Assembly (NCBI GenBank): GCA_034933305.1
Contig: JAYFNU010000019.1
Span: 1 to 64,000 of the forward strand
From: JAYFNU01 sp034933305
Lineage (GTDB): Bacteria; Bacillota; Clostridia; Oscillospirales; Ruminococcaceae
Direction of reading: 5' to 3'
Length of the DNA stretch: 64,000 bases
Both the position numbers and the translations under genes were made by a program. Under the pieces are notes generated by a model. That model worked only from the letters and a program-made list of their open reading frames with translations, had not been told where the DNA came from and did no database searches. Below are positions 56,419 to 64,000 of this stretch, in pieces (positions within the stretch are counted from its first letter, which is position 1; each line of letters opens with the position of its first letter).

Positions 56419-57141
56419 CTAGTTCTTCTTTTCCCTGCTTGCGCCGAGATAGGCGTCGGCGACCTGCTTGTTGCACAGCAATTCCCCGCCCGTCCCCGAA
56501 AGCACGATGCGCCCGTTTTCGATCACGTACCCGTAGTCGCACACCGACAGCGATTTCTTGGCGTTCTGCTCGACGAGCATGACCGTGACGCCCGCGTCGC
56601 GGATGCGCACGATGTTTTCGAACACCTCGTTGACGATGATCGGCGCGAGGCCCAGCGACGGCTCGTCGAGCATGAGCAGACGGGGCTTGCCCATCATGCC
56701 GCGCGCGATGACGAGCATCTGCTGCTCCCCGCCGGACAGCGTGCCCGCGTCCTGCGCGCGCCGCTCCTTCAGCCGGGGGAACAGCGCGAACTGCTGCTCC
56801 ATGAGCTGCTTCACCTCGCGCTGGTCGCGCAGCGCATACGCCCCGAGGCGGAGATTTTCCTCCACCGTGAGGCCCGCGAACACGCGCCGCCCCTCGGGGA
56901 CCTGGATGATGCCGCTCTTTACGTTTTTGTACGATTTCTCCGACAGCTCCCTGCCGTCGAAGCGCAGGCTGCCGCCGTATTTCACCATGCCCGAGACGGC
57001 GTTGATGATCGTCGATTTCCCGGCGCCGTTTGAGCCGATGATCGCGGTGATCTTCCCCTGCTCGATGTCCATGTCGACGCCGTGGACGGCCTCGATCGCG
57101 CCGTAGCTGACGGTGAGGCCCCTGATTTCAAGTAAATTCAT
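56419..57141 (-). CDS. livF: branched-chain amino acid-type ABC transporter ATPase (LivF)
   Basis: A 240-residue ATPase. Walker A is GSNGAGKST, the signature LSGGEQQM, Walker B LLMLDEPSLG, and the tail matches LivF. It overlaps the permease-ATPase fusion by 4 bp (ATGA). Confidence 0.94.
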   Translation of the reverse strand: MNLLEIRGLTVSYGAIEAVHGVDMDIEQGKITAIIGSNGAGKSTIINAVSGMVKYGGSLRFDGRELSEKSYKNVKSGIIQVPEGRRVFAGLTVEENLRLGAYALRDQREVKQLMEQQFALFPRLKERRAQDAGTLSGGEQQMLVIARGMMGKPRLLMLDEPSLGLAPIIVNEVFENIVRIRDAGVTVMLVEQNAKKSLSVCDYGYVIENGRIVLSGTGGELLCNKQVADAYLGASREKKN

Positions 57142-58868
57142 GCCCGCTTGTCCTCCTCGCCGAGATATGCCGCAAGCACCTTCGGATCGGTCTGGATCTC
57201 ATCGGGCGTCCCCTGCGCGATGGTGTGACCGAAATCCTGCACATAAATATAATCGCACAGGTTCATGATCAGATCCATGCGGTGCTCGATGACCAGGATC
57301 GCAAGGCGCGGATAGCTCTTTTTGATGTCGTTGATAAAGTCGATGAGCGCGAAGACCTCCTCCGGGTTGAGGCCCGCGGCGGGTTCGTCCAGCATGAGGA
57401 CCTTCGGATCGTTCGCGAGCGCGCGCGCGATCTCCACGCGGCGCTGCAGCCCGTACGGCAGGCTCGACGGCCGCATGGCGGCGTACTGGTCGAGCTTGAG
57501 GATGCGCAGGCACTCCATGGCCCGCGCGCGGGTCTGCTTCTCCTGCTTGAAGCGGCGCGGCAGCAGGAACATCGCCTCAAAGATATTGTACCGGCCGTCG
57601 AAGTCGAGCGCGACTTTCACGTTGTCGAGCACGGACAGGCCCGTGAACAGGCGGGTGTTCTGGAAGGTCCGGGAAAGGCCCATGCGGGCGACCCGGATCT
57701 GCGTCTGCTTGTCGATGTTTTCGCCGAGGAAGTCGATGCTGCCCTGATCCTGGGTGTAAATGCGCGACAGCACGTTGTAGATCGTCGTTTTTCCGGCGCC
57801 GTTCGGGCCGATGATGCCGCGGATCTCCCCCTCGCGCAGCTCCATCGAAAAGTCGTCGACCGCGACGACGCCGCCGAACGCCATGCGCACGCCGCTCGTG
57901 CTGAGCACGGTTTTCGCGTCCGCCGCCGGGGCGACGCGGACACGGTGCCGGGCCGGCGCTGCGTCCGGCGCTTCAGCCGGCGCCGCCGGAACGGCGGGCG
58001 CCTTCTTTTTGCCGAACAGCCCCGCGAAGGACAGCTCCTTCTCACCGAGGATGCCCTGCGTGCGGAAGTTGATGACGATGATGATGAGGACGCAGTAGAG
58101 GACCGTCCGGAACTCCTGCAGGCTGACGCCCGCGACCGAGACGTCGCGCAGCAGCTCGGGCAGCAGCTTGAGCACGGCCGCCGATATGACGGAGCCCGTC
58201 AGCGAGTTGGTGCCGCCGAAGAACAGAAAGATCTGCATCTCCGCGGACAGCGACCAGCCGAAGGCGTCCGGCGTGATGATGCGGTTGCGCAGGCCGTACA
58301 TGATGCCGCCCACGGCCGCGATGGCCGACGCGAGGACATAGACCTTGATCTTCAGCTTGTAGACGTCGATGCCGAAGCTGCGCGCCGCGATCTCATCGGT
58401 CTTGAGGGCCATGCACATGCGCCCGAAGCGCGAATACTTGAGGTTGCGGACCATGAACACGATGAGCGCCGCCGTGCCGGCGACGATATAGACGAGGCCC
58501 TTCGTCTTGGGGATCTTGGAAAAGCCGATGGAGGCGTTGGTGTAGTCCCCCAGCAGGATGACCACGGCCGCGACCATCTGGCTGAAGCCGACCGACAGCA
58601 GCGCGAAATAGTCGCGCCGCAGCTTGAGCGTCGGGATGCTGATGATCCACGCGATGAGCGCCGAAAAGAGAACGCCGAAAATCGCCGTCACAAGGATGGG
58701 GATGTTGAACATCTTCGCGAGGACGAACGTCACGTAGGCGCAGATCGACATGTAGGCGGCCTGCCCGAGCGAAAACATGCCCGCGAGGCTCGTCATGGCG
58801 AACACGCCGCACACCGTGATGATCGAAATGCAGGACAGCATGATAAGGCTCAGCTGATAATTCGACAT
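57138..58868 (-). CDS. fused LivM permease and LivG ATPase
   Basis: A 576-residue single chain. Residues 1-280 have eight or so membrane helices of LivM type (MTSLAGMFSLGQAAYM, ARSFGIDVYKLK). An Ala/Pro-rich linker (about 288-318) joins a LivG ATPase (320-576) with GPNGAGKTT, LPYGLQRRVEIARAL and VLMLDEPAAGLNPEE. The two halves are usually separate genes. The linker is long enough to let the ATPase dock under its own permease. With LivH and LivF it completes the transporter. Confidence 0.93.
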   Translation of the reverse strand: MSNYQLSLIMLSCISIITVCGVFAMTSLAGMFSLGQAAYMSICAYVTFVLAKMFNIPILVTAIFGVLFSALIAWIISIPTLKLRRDYFALLSVGFSQMVAAVVILLGDYTNASIGFSKIPKTKGLVYIVAGTAALIVFMVRNLKYSRFGRMCMALKTDEIAARSFGIDVYKLKIKVYVLASAIAAVGGIMYGLRNRIITPDAFGWSLSAEMQIFLFFGGTNSLTGSVISAAVLKLLPELLRDVSVAGVSLQEFRTVLYCVLIIIVINFRTQGILGEKELSFAGLFGKKKAPAVPAAPAEAPDAAPARHRVRVAPAADAKTVLSTSGVRMAFGGVVAVDDFSMELREGEIRGIIGPNGAGKTTIYNVLSRIYTQDQGSIDFLGENIDKQTQIRVARMGLSRTFQNTRLFTGLSVLDNVKVALDFDGRYNIFEAMFLLPRRFKQEKQTRARAMECLRILKLDQYAAMRPSSLPYGLQRRVEIARALANDPKVLMLDEPAAGLNPEEVFALIDFINDIKKSYPRLAILVIEHRMDLIMNLCDYIYVQDFGHTIAQGTPDEIQTDPKVLAAYLGEEDKRA

Positions 58869-58879
58869 TTCGCTACCTC

Positions 58880-59761
58880 CTAAACCTTATCCTTGGCGAA
58901 TTTCCCGGAGATGCCCTCCGGCTTGATGAACAGGAACAGCAGCATGATGCCGAACAGGAACACGGGCGTCCACAGCGCCCCGAAAAAGTAGGTGATGAGC
59001 ATCTCGATGATGCCCAGCAGGAGCGCCGCGATGATCGCGCCGCTGAGACTGCCGAGACCGCCGATAACCGAGGCGACGAAGCCCTTGATCATCATCGAAG
59101 GTCCGAGCGAAGGATACACCGTATATTTCATGCCGAGGAAAACGCCCGCCACGCCCGCGAGGATCCCCGCGAGCACGAAGACGGTCGTGATGACCACGCT
59201 CGAGTTGATGCCCATCAGGCGGCTCGTCTCGGGATTGATCGCGACGGCGCGGATGGCAAGGCCGATCTTGGTCTTTTCGATCAGCAGGATAAGCAGCGTC
59301 AGCAGGCCGACCGCCGTCGCGAGGATCATGGTGTCCATCGTGGAGAAGCGGATCGAACCTATGTAAAACGTCGTGTCTTTAAAAATAAAGGGGTACGAAT
59401 AGTATTGCTTGCCGAAATAGATGTTGAGGATCTGCTCGATCATGATCGCAAAAGTGATCGAGGAAAGGAAATAATACAGATTGGGGCTCTTTTTCTTGCG
59501 GAGCCTGCGGTAGCCGAGAAAATCGACGATGACCGCCATCAGCATGCCCATCGCGACCGTGAACAGCACCGTCAGCACGAAGGGCGGCTGCTTTGCGAAG
59601 GCCGCCTGAAAAAAGTAGCCGATATACGCGCAGGCGCTGATCATGCTGCCGTGCGCGAAATTGCTGAACTTCATGATGCTGAAAACGATCGCAAACCCGA
59701 CCGCGATGAACGCGTAGACGGCGCCCAGCGAAAGCCCGCTCACAAACAGTTGGAAATTCAT
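58880..59761 (-). CDS. livH: branched-chain amino acid-type ABC transporter permease (LivH)
   Basis: A 293-residue permease with about eight membrane helices. VSGLSLGAVYAFIAVGFAIV near the start and the cytoplasmic EAA-like loop (AIRAVAINPETSRLMGI) are typical of LivH. It lies between the binding protein and the fused LivM-LivG. Confidence 0.94.
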   Translation of the reverse strand: MNFQLFVSGLSLGAVYAFIAVGFAIVFSIMKFSNFAHGSMISACAYIGYFFQAAFAKQPPFVLTVLFTVAMGMLMAVIVDFLGYRRLRKKKSPNLYYFLSSITFAIMIEQILNIYFGKQYYSYPFIFKDTTFYIGSIRFSTMDTMILATAVGLLTLLILLIEKTKIGLAIRAVAINPETSRLMGINSSVVITTVFVLAGILAGVAGVFLGMKYTVYPSLGPSMMIKGFVASVIGGLGSLSGAIIAALLLGIIEMLITYFFGALWTPVFLFGIMLLFLFIKPEGISGKFAKDKV

Positions 59762-59775
59762 AGTACCCTTCTCCT

Positions 59776-59810
59776 AAAAAGGAGGGCGAGCGGCTCACCG
59801 CTCGCCCTCC
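59776..59810 (-). terminator. hairpin between binding protein and permease genes
   Basis: A 13-bp perfect stem followed by five T on the minus strand, inside the operon after the binding-protein gene. It probably stops most transcripts there and lets some read into livH, giving more binding protein than membrane parts. Confidence 0.85.
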
Positions 59811-59835
59811 GGTTCTCATACCGTTTTGTCTGTTT

Positions 59836-61041
59836 TTAGCTGTTGTAATCGGACGTCATGTAGGTGACGACCGGGGTCTTCCCGTCCTTGTGGATGGCGA
59901 TATACATGCCCATGTCGCGCGTCGGGCGATGGGTCGCCGGATCGATGGTGATGGTGCCGTGGGACAGCTCGACGTCCTTCGTGTTGTTCTCGAGCAGGTC
60001 GCGCAGCTCAGCGCCGTCGGTCGGATCCTTCGCCTGCTTCATCGCATTGACGAGGACCTGAACGGCATCCCAGCCGAAGCAGGCGTTGCAGACAGGATAA
60101 TCGACGTTCCCTTCCTTGGACCACATGTCGACGAGCGTCTTGACCATGCTGCCTTCCTCGTAGAAGTCGTAGTTCTGGACGAAGTAGCAGTCCTTGACCT
60201 CGTTCGCGACCATCGAAGCGAACTGTCCGCCGAGGGTGTTCGCGCCGAGGATGATGCCCTCATAGCCCGCGTCGCGCAGGTTGTCGTAGGCGATCTTCAT
60301 CTGCGCGGCATAGTCGGAGAGGAAGACGGCGTCCGGCTTGAGACCGGCGATCTTCTGCGCCTGCGCGCTGTAATCCTGATCCGCCCACGTAAAGGTCTCT
60401 TCGGCGAGCGTCTGGCCGCCGTTGTTGTTGATGTACTCGACAAACGGGGCTTCATGCGCGGCCGCAAAGGCGTTGCTCGTGTTGTAGAGGGTGGCGACGG
60501 TCTTGATGTTGAGCTCCTTCATCGCATACTCCGCGAGAATGTAGCTCTGCACGCTGCAGCTCGGCTCGGCGAGGAACATATAGGGATACGCTTCGCCCGT
60601 GTCGGGATTGGTCGTGCAGACCTCATCCATGAAGTGGCCGACGATCGGGACCTGATCTTCCGTCGCGAGTTCGACCCACGCGGAAGCCGGGTTCGAAAGC
60701 GGAGGTCCGATGATCGCGCAGACGTTGTATTCGTCGACGAGCTTGCGATACGCCGTGACGCCGACTTCGGCGTCGTTCTGGCAGTCGAGCGTGACGATCT
60801 GGAGCTCGCGCCCGTTGATGCCGCCGTTTTCATTGATGACCTTCACGGCATATTCCGCGCCCCAGGCGTTCGCCTTGCCGGGGCCGGAAGCGCCGCCGGT
60901 GAGGTCCTGAATGCTGCCGATGACGATGGGGTCTTTGTTTTCCGCCGCGGTGTCGTCCGTGGTGTCGCTGCCGCTGCCGCTGCAGCCGACGAATGTGAGC
61001 ACCATGGCAAGCGCCAGCAGAATTGCCACTAATTTCTTCAT
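59836..61041 (-). CDS. substrate-binding lipoprotein of the Liv-type ABC transporter
   Basis: A 401-residue type I periplasmic-binding-fold protein. The signal peptide ends in FVGCSGSGSD, with the lipid cysteine at C20 and a Ser/Asp-rich tether. GSIQDLTGGASGPGKANAWG, IIGPPLSNPASAW and LGANTLGG are typical. Liv-type proteins also bind urea, amides and aromatic compounds, so the ligand is open. Context with amidohydrolases suggests an N-containing, perhaps amide or amino-sugar, ligand (inference). Confidence 0.92.
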   Translation of the reverse strand: MKKLVAILLALAMVLTFVGCSGSGSDTTDDTAAENKDPIVIGSIQDLTGGASGPGKANAWGAEYAVKVINENGGINGRELQIVTLDCQNDAEVGVTAYRKLVDEYNVCAIIGPPLSNPASAWVELATEDQVPIVGHFMDEVCTTNPDTGEAYPYMFLAEPSCSVQSYILAEYAMKELNIKTVATLYNTSNAFAAAHEAPFVEYINNNGGQTLAEETFTWADQDYSAQAQKIAGLKPDAVFLSDYAAQMKIAYDNLRDAGYEGIILGANTLGGQFASMVANEVKDCYFVQNYDFYEEGSMVKTLVDMWSKEGNVDYPVCNACFGWDAVQVLVNAMKQAKDPTDGAELRDLLENNTKDVELSHGTITIDPATHRPTRDMGMYIAIHKDGKTPVVTYMTSDYNS

Positions 61042-61311
61042 TCTTTTTTCCTCCGTAAATATTTGTGAAACACGCTGTGCGTGATACCACCAAAAAATCA
61101 GAAAATATTTCCTCTCGGTTTTCTGCGCCGGTGCCCCGGCTTTTCATGGATTTTCACGAAATTCCGCGCCTCTGACACCGTTATTATAGCGCCCTGCGCG
61201 CATCCATGCAAGAAAAAAGACGCAAAGTTTGGAAAATTTACGCTTTCGTACAGAAAATTTCTATAAAATACGTCAAATTGCCGACCGAACCGACGCGGCG
61301 CGGCGCCGCGC
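61042..61311. other. intergenic region with the binding-protein promoter
   Basis: 270 bp between creatininase-fold gene 1 and the binding-protein gene. It holds a minus-strand promoter and a GC-rich inverted repeat just after the upstream stop (about 61294-61312) without a T-tract. Otherwise AT-rich with no gene. Confidence 0.6.
61183..61211 (-). promoter_or_regulatory. sigma-A promoter of the transporter operon
   Basis: On the minus strand TTGCAT (61211-61206), a 17-bp spacer and TATAAT (61188-61183). The leader to the binding-protein gene is about 135 nt long, enough for control elements, though I recognise none. Confidence 0.7.
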
Positions 61312-62064
61312 TCAGAAATTGCAGCCGTTCATGGGCTTTTTGGCTTCCATCAGGGCGAAGATCCTGTTCATCTCGCGCACCGTCTCCTCGACGGAGAATT
61401 CGAGCAGCTTCTTTCCCTTTTCCGCCGTCGCGCAGCGCGGATGTCCCCAGACGCCCGACGGGCTGTAGCGCAGGAAGCCGCCGTAGTTGAGGTCGCTGCG
61501 CTTGATGTCGGGGACGAAATCGACCGCCTTGCTCATATCGACGAGCGCGGGCGCGAGGTAGAGCATGAAGGAGGTCTCCGCCTCGCCTGCGTGCAGCTCG
61601 GTGTCCGTCGTTTCCGTGATGCCGAGCTTCTGGTACTTGGGCCAGCACGTCTCGATCATGTCGAGCTTCGCGACCATCAGCTCGGGATTGCAGTCGGCGT
61701 TGAGCTCGCGCACGATGGGCGTCAGCGAAAAGATGCCGCCGTGCGCCTGGATGATCGCGATCTTGCGGAAGCCCGTCGCCTTGAGATTGAGACAGACGTC
61801 CCGCAGCATCGCATAAAAGACGTCGGAGTGCATGCCCACGGCGCCGCGCTTGCCGAGCGCTTCCCGGTTCGTCGAGACCGGGAACGCCGGGACGTACATG
61901 CCGCCTGTCTTTTCGGCCACGCCCCGCCCCATCGCGTCGGCGATCACCCAGTCCGTAATGATCGACATGTGCGGCCCGTGCTGCTCGATGGAACCGAGCG
62001 ACAGGATCGCCAGCTCCGTCCCGTTTCCGATGTCGTCGATCGAACCGTCATAACCCTTGATCAT
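61312..62064 (-). CDS. creatininase-family amidohydrolase 1
   Basis: A 250-residue creatininase-fold hydrolase. Motifs SLGSIEQHGPHMSIITDW, QAHGG and ELHAGEAETS supply the metal ligands and catalytic Glu, then GVWGHPRCATAEKG. It shares long blocks with the paralog at 54873-55616. The ATG at 62064 follows AGGAGAG. It has its own promoter and precedes the transporter genes. Confidence 0.9.
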   Translation of the reverse strand: MIKGYDGSIDDIGNGTELAILSLGSIEQHGPHMSIITDWVIADAMGRGVAEKTGGMYVPAFPVSTNREALGKRGAVGMHSDVFYAMLRDVCLNLKATGFRKIAIIQAHGGIFSLTPIVRELNADCNPELMVAKLDMIETCWPKYQKLGITETTDTELHAGEAETSFMLYLAPALVDMSKAVDFVPDIKRSDLNYGGFLRYSPSGVWGHPRCATAEKGKKLLEFSVEETVREMNRIFALMEAKKPMNGCNF

Positions 62065-62199
62065 TGTTTTCTCTCCTTTGTATTGTTGCTCCTGCATTGC
62101 GCCGCACAGCGGCGAATGGGGGAAATGTATAATTTTCTATTTATTTTCTGTTGGATTTGCTCTGCATTTTCCCCAGAAGCCACGGCTCATTTCGGCTTT

Positions 62200-62228
62200 A
62201 TTATAGGCGAATCGCGCTACATTTGCAA
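62200..62228 (-). promoter_or_regulatory. sigma-A promoter of creatininase-fold gene 1
   Basis: On the minus strand TTGCAA (62228-62223), a 17-bp spacer and TATAAT (62205-62200). Confidence 0.75.
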
Positions 62229-62292
62229 CCTTTCGGAAAAATTTGCTTTGCAATTTTCGCGCGCGCCGGATGAAAGTTTTCTGCACGCTTCG

Positions 62293-62321
62293 TTGACTTT
62301 TCTGCCCCGCGCGTCTATAAT
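62293..62321 (+). promoter_or_regulatory. sigma-A promoter of the rightward genes
   Basis: TTGACT (62293-62298), a 17-bp spacer and a perfect TATAAT (62316-62321), 43 bp before the ATG. Confidence 0.85.
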
Positions 62322-62364
62322 CAGAGGGAATTCCGGGGATTGAACGGAGCAAAGGGGGAGCGTC

Positions 62365-63207
62365 ATGCGCATCGGCATCATCGGCTGTCAGAGCAAGCAC
62401 GCGGAGTGGTTCGGCGCGCTTTTTAACCGCGAGAACATCGCGCCCGGCTGCAGGGTGGAGGCGATCTGCCCCGTCGACGAGCCCGCGCGGCTGCCCTACG
62501 TCCTGTCGCTGACGGACATCCCGGCGGTCGAGAACGACCCCGCGGCGCTCATCGCGCGCAGCGACGCCGTGCTCGTCACGACCCGCCTCGCCGACACGCA
62601 TCCCGCCCTCGCGGGCGCCTGCATCGACGCCGGCCGGCCCGTCTTCGTCGACAAGCCCTTTGCGCCCGACGCGGCGGCGGCGCGCGCGCTGCTCGCCCGC
62701 GCGCGGGAAAAGGGCGTCCCGCTCGTTGCGGGCTCGACCTTCTGCTTCCTGCCCGAGCTCGACGCGCTGCGCGCCCCGCTCGAGCGCAGCAGCAGCGTTT
62801 CCTTCCGCTACCGGGCGGATCCCGACAGCCCCTTCGGCGGTTACCGGTTTTACGGCAGCCATCTGACGGATCTCTGCTCGCTGTTTTTCAGCGGCGCGCT
62901 GGCCGTCTCGTCGAAGCGCGCCGGGGACAGCGTGTGCAGCACCGTGCGCTACGCCGACCGCCTCGTCACGCTCGAGAGCGGCCCCCGGCTCGACAGCCCG
63001 TGCATCGTCTACGAGCAGGAAGGCAAGCTCCGCGTCGCCGCGCCCGACGACGCGCCCTGCTACCGCGCGGGCATGCAGGCGTTCCTCGCGGCCGTTCAAA
63101 GCGGCCGCGGCATGGAGAACACCGACCGGCTCGCCGCGTCGTCCGGCCTGCTCGCGGCCATCGTGCGCAGTCTCGAGAGCGGCCGCGAGGAACCGGTGGA
63201 GCGCTGA
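62365..63207 (+). CDS. Gfo/Idh/MocA-like oxidoreductase, short
   Basis: A 280-residue protein with a Rossmann start (MRIGIIGCQSKHAEW) and VFVDKPFAPD, a DKP variant of the family's EKP motif. It is about 70 residues shorter than usual, and the C-terminal domain has GSHLTDLCSLFF where family members place the catalytic His/Asp helix. It is divergent from the catabolic genes and followed by an SDR gene 54 bp on. The substrate is unknown. Confidence 0.82.
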   Translation: MRIGIIGCQSKHAEWFGALFNRENIAPGCRVEAICPVDEPARLPYVLSLTDIPAVENDPAALIARSDAVLVTTRLADTHPALAGACIDAGRPVFVDKPFAPDAAAARALLARAREKGVPLVAGSTFCFLPELDALRAPLERSSSVSFRYRADPDSPFGGYRFYGSHLTDLCSLFFSGALAVSSKRAGDSVCSTVRYADRLVTLESGPRLDSPCIVYEQEGKLRVAAPDDAPCYRAGMQAFLAAVQSGRGMENTDRLAASSGLLAAIVRSLESGREEPVER

Positions 63208-63261
63208 GCACCGGGTCTCTGCGGCTTTTCGCCGAATCGTATTTTATTTGGAGGTTTTGCC

Positions 63262-64000
63262 ATGACGGATAAAGAACTCATCGAATTGCTCTCCCGCCCC
63301 TCGAAGCGTCTCGTCGCCGAAATCGGGAAGATCGACGGCGACATCATGATCCTCGGCTGCGGCGGAAAGATCGGCCCTTCCCTCGCGGCGATGGCGGCGC
63401 GCGCCTGCCGCGAGGCCGGCGTCAAAAAGCGCGTGATCGGCGTTTCCAAATTTGATTACGAGGATGCGCCCGCGACCATGCGCGACGCGGGCGTCGAGGT
63501 CATCGAGGCCGATCTCTTCGACCCGGCGCAGCTCGCCGCGCTGCCCGACGTGCCCAACATCATCTATATGGTCGGGCGCAAATTCGGCACCTACAAAAAC
63601 CAGTCGCTGACGTGGGCGATCAACGTGCTGCTGCCCGCGAAGATCTGCGAGCGCTTTAAGGACAGCCGCATCGTCAGCTTCTCGACGGGCAACGTCTACG
63701 GCTTCGCGCCGGTGACGGGCGGCGGGTTCCGGGAGACGGACACCCCCGATCCGTTCGGCGAATACGGTCAGACCTGCCTCGGGCGCGAGCGCGTGTTCGA
63801 GCATTACGCGGAGCTCAACGGCACGAAATCGCTCATGTTCCGGCTCAATTACGCCATCGACATGCGCTACGGCGTGCTGTACGACCTCGCGACGAGCATC
63901 ATGAAAGGGACCCCCGTCAATCTCGACGTCAGCTTCTTCAACTGCATCTGGCAGGGCGACTGCTGCGAGTACGCCATCCGTTCCCTCGCCTACTGCGACA
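63262..64000 (+). CDS. NAD-dependent epimerase/dehydratase family protein, truncated by window end
   Basis: The first 246 codons of an extended SDR protein. The nucleotide loop is MILGCGGKIGPS, and FSTGNVYG is the active-site strand with the catalytic Ser/Thr. The catalytic tyrosine region reads EYGQTCLGRE, so the usual Lys of YxxxK is a Cys, which is unusual and may mean altered or lost catalysis. The start follows GGAGG. The rest lies outside the window. Confidence 0.85.
   Translation, partial: MTDKELIELLSRPSKRLVAEIGKIDGDIMILGCGGKIGPSLAAMAARACREAGVKKRVIGVSKFDYEDAPATMRDAGVEVIEADLFDPAQLAALPDVPNIIYMVGRKFGTYKNQSLTWAINVLLPAKICERFKDSRIVSFSTGNVYGFAPVTGGGFRETDTPDPFGEYGQTCLGRERVFEHYAELNGTKSLMFRLNYAIDMRYGVLYDLATSIMKGTPVNLDVSFFNCIWQGDCCEYAIRSLAYCD

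Larger units (their letters stand above)
62065..62364. other. divergent intergenic control region
   Basis: About 300 bp, AT-rich compared with its surroundings, carrying two back-to-back sigma-A promoters. No gene is seen. The minus-strand leader is about 130 nt long. No obvious operator palindrome stands out beyond the promoter elements. Confidence 0.6.

Overview
The window looks like a chromosomal segment of an uncultured, GC-rich, endospore-forming Clostridia member (Firmicutes; something Oscillospirales- or Christensenellales-like is plausible but not proven). The evidence is spoIVA, a sipL-like SPOCS/LysM gene, a tiny spoVM and gerW; the Firmicutes-style block yicC-remA-gmk-rpoZ-priA-def-fmt-rsmB-rlmN-prpC-prkC-rsgA; and sigma-A promoters with 16-18 bp spacers. 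Several genes appear to use TTG starts. I see no rRNA, tRNA, CRISPR array, transposase or phage gene.

Region 1 (1-8.2 kb, minus strand) is a bacterial microcompartment (BMC) operon read from a promoter near 8.16 kb: pduL, a flavoprotein-like gene, BMC-P, pduP, pduS, BMC-T, BMC-H, BMC-P, BMC-H, BMC-P and two deoC-family aldolases. It resembles the sugar-phosphate-utilising BMC class: deoxyribose-5-phosphate would be cleaved to acetaldehyde and glyceraldehyde-3-phosphate, then acetaldehyde oxidised to acetyl-CoA (PduP) and acetyl phosphate (PduL), with PduS and a cysteine-pored BMC-T able to move electrons. One aldolase ends in a ferredoxin-like cysteine motif and the other is a divergent paralog. 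The operon probably continues past the left edge.

Region 2 (8.2-18.2 kb, minus) is a surface-glycan operon: a PglF-type dehydratase, a DegT aminotransferase and a PglC-type phosphoglycosyl transferase; an RmlC-like epimerase; the UDP-L-FucNAc set fnlA-fnlB-fnlC with a WbuB-like transferase; and a GT2/DUF2304 pair. Region 3 (18.4-23.7 kb) holds a flavodoxin-ferredoxin protein and a spore-coat-base cluster (sipL, spoIVA, spoVM and a 46-aa membrane protein). Region 4 (22.8-35.5 kb, minus) is the housekeeping operon from yicC to rsgA, with a PASTA kinase carrying an unusual Ig-like C-terminus.

Region 5 (35.6-38.8 kb) encodes a three-gene biotin-dependent carboxyltransferase set without a membrane beta subunit. 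Region 6 (38.9-51.1 kb) holds rluB, gerW, a DUF2953 gene, scpB, scpA, an M50 protease, a GNAT protein, rpmB, a tandem GT2 transferase, pyrF, a DUF554 protein, an LCP-like protein, a lipoprotein and a VanY-type peptidase.

Region 7 (51.1-64 kb) is a catabolic-looking cluster. On the minus strand are creatininase-fold amidohydrolase 1, a branched-chain-amino-acid-type ABC transporter (binding protein, permease, a permease-ATPase fusion, ATPase), a NagB-like deaminase, creatininase-fold amidohydrolase 2, a Gfo/Idh/MocA oxidoreductase and a dihydropyrimidine-dehydrogenase-like fusion with permuted domain order. A second Gfo/Idh/MocA gene and a truncated SDR-type epimerase leave from a divergent promoter. 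The transported substrate is unknown, and this cluster and the deoC-pair BMC are the best candidates for undescribed biology here.
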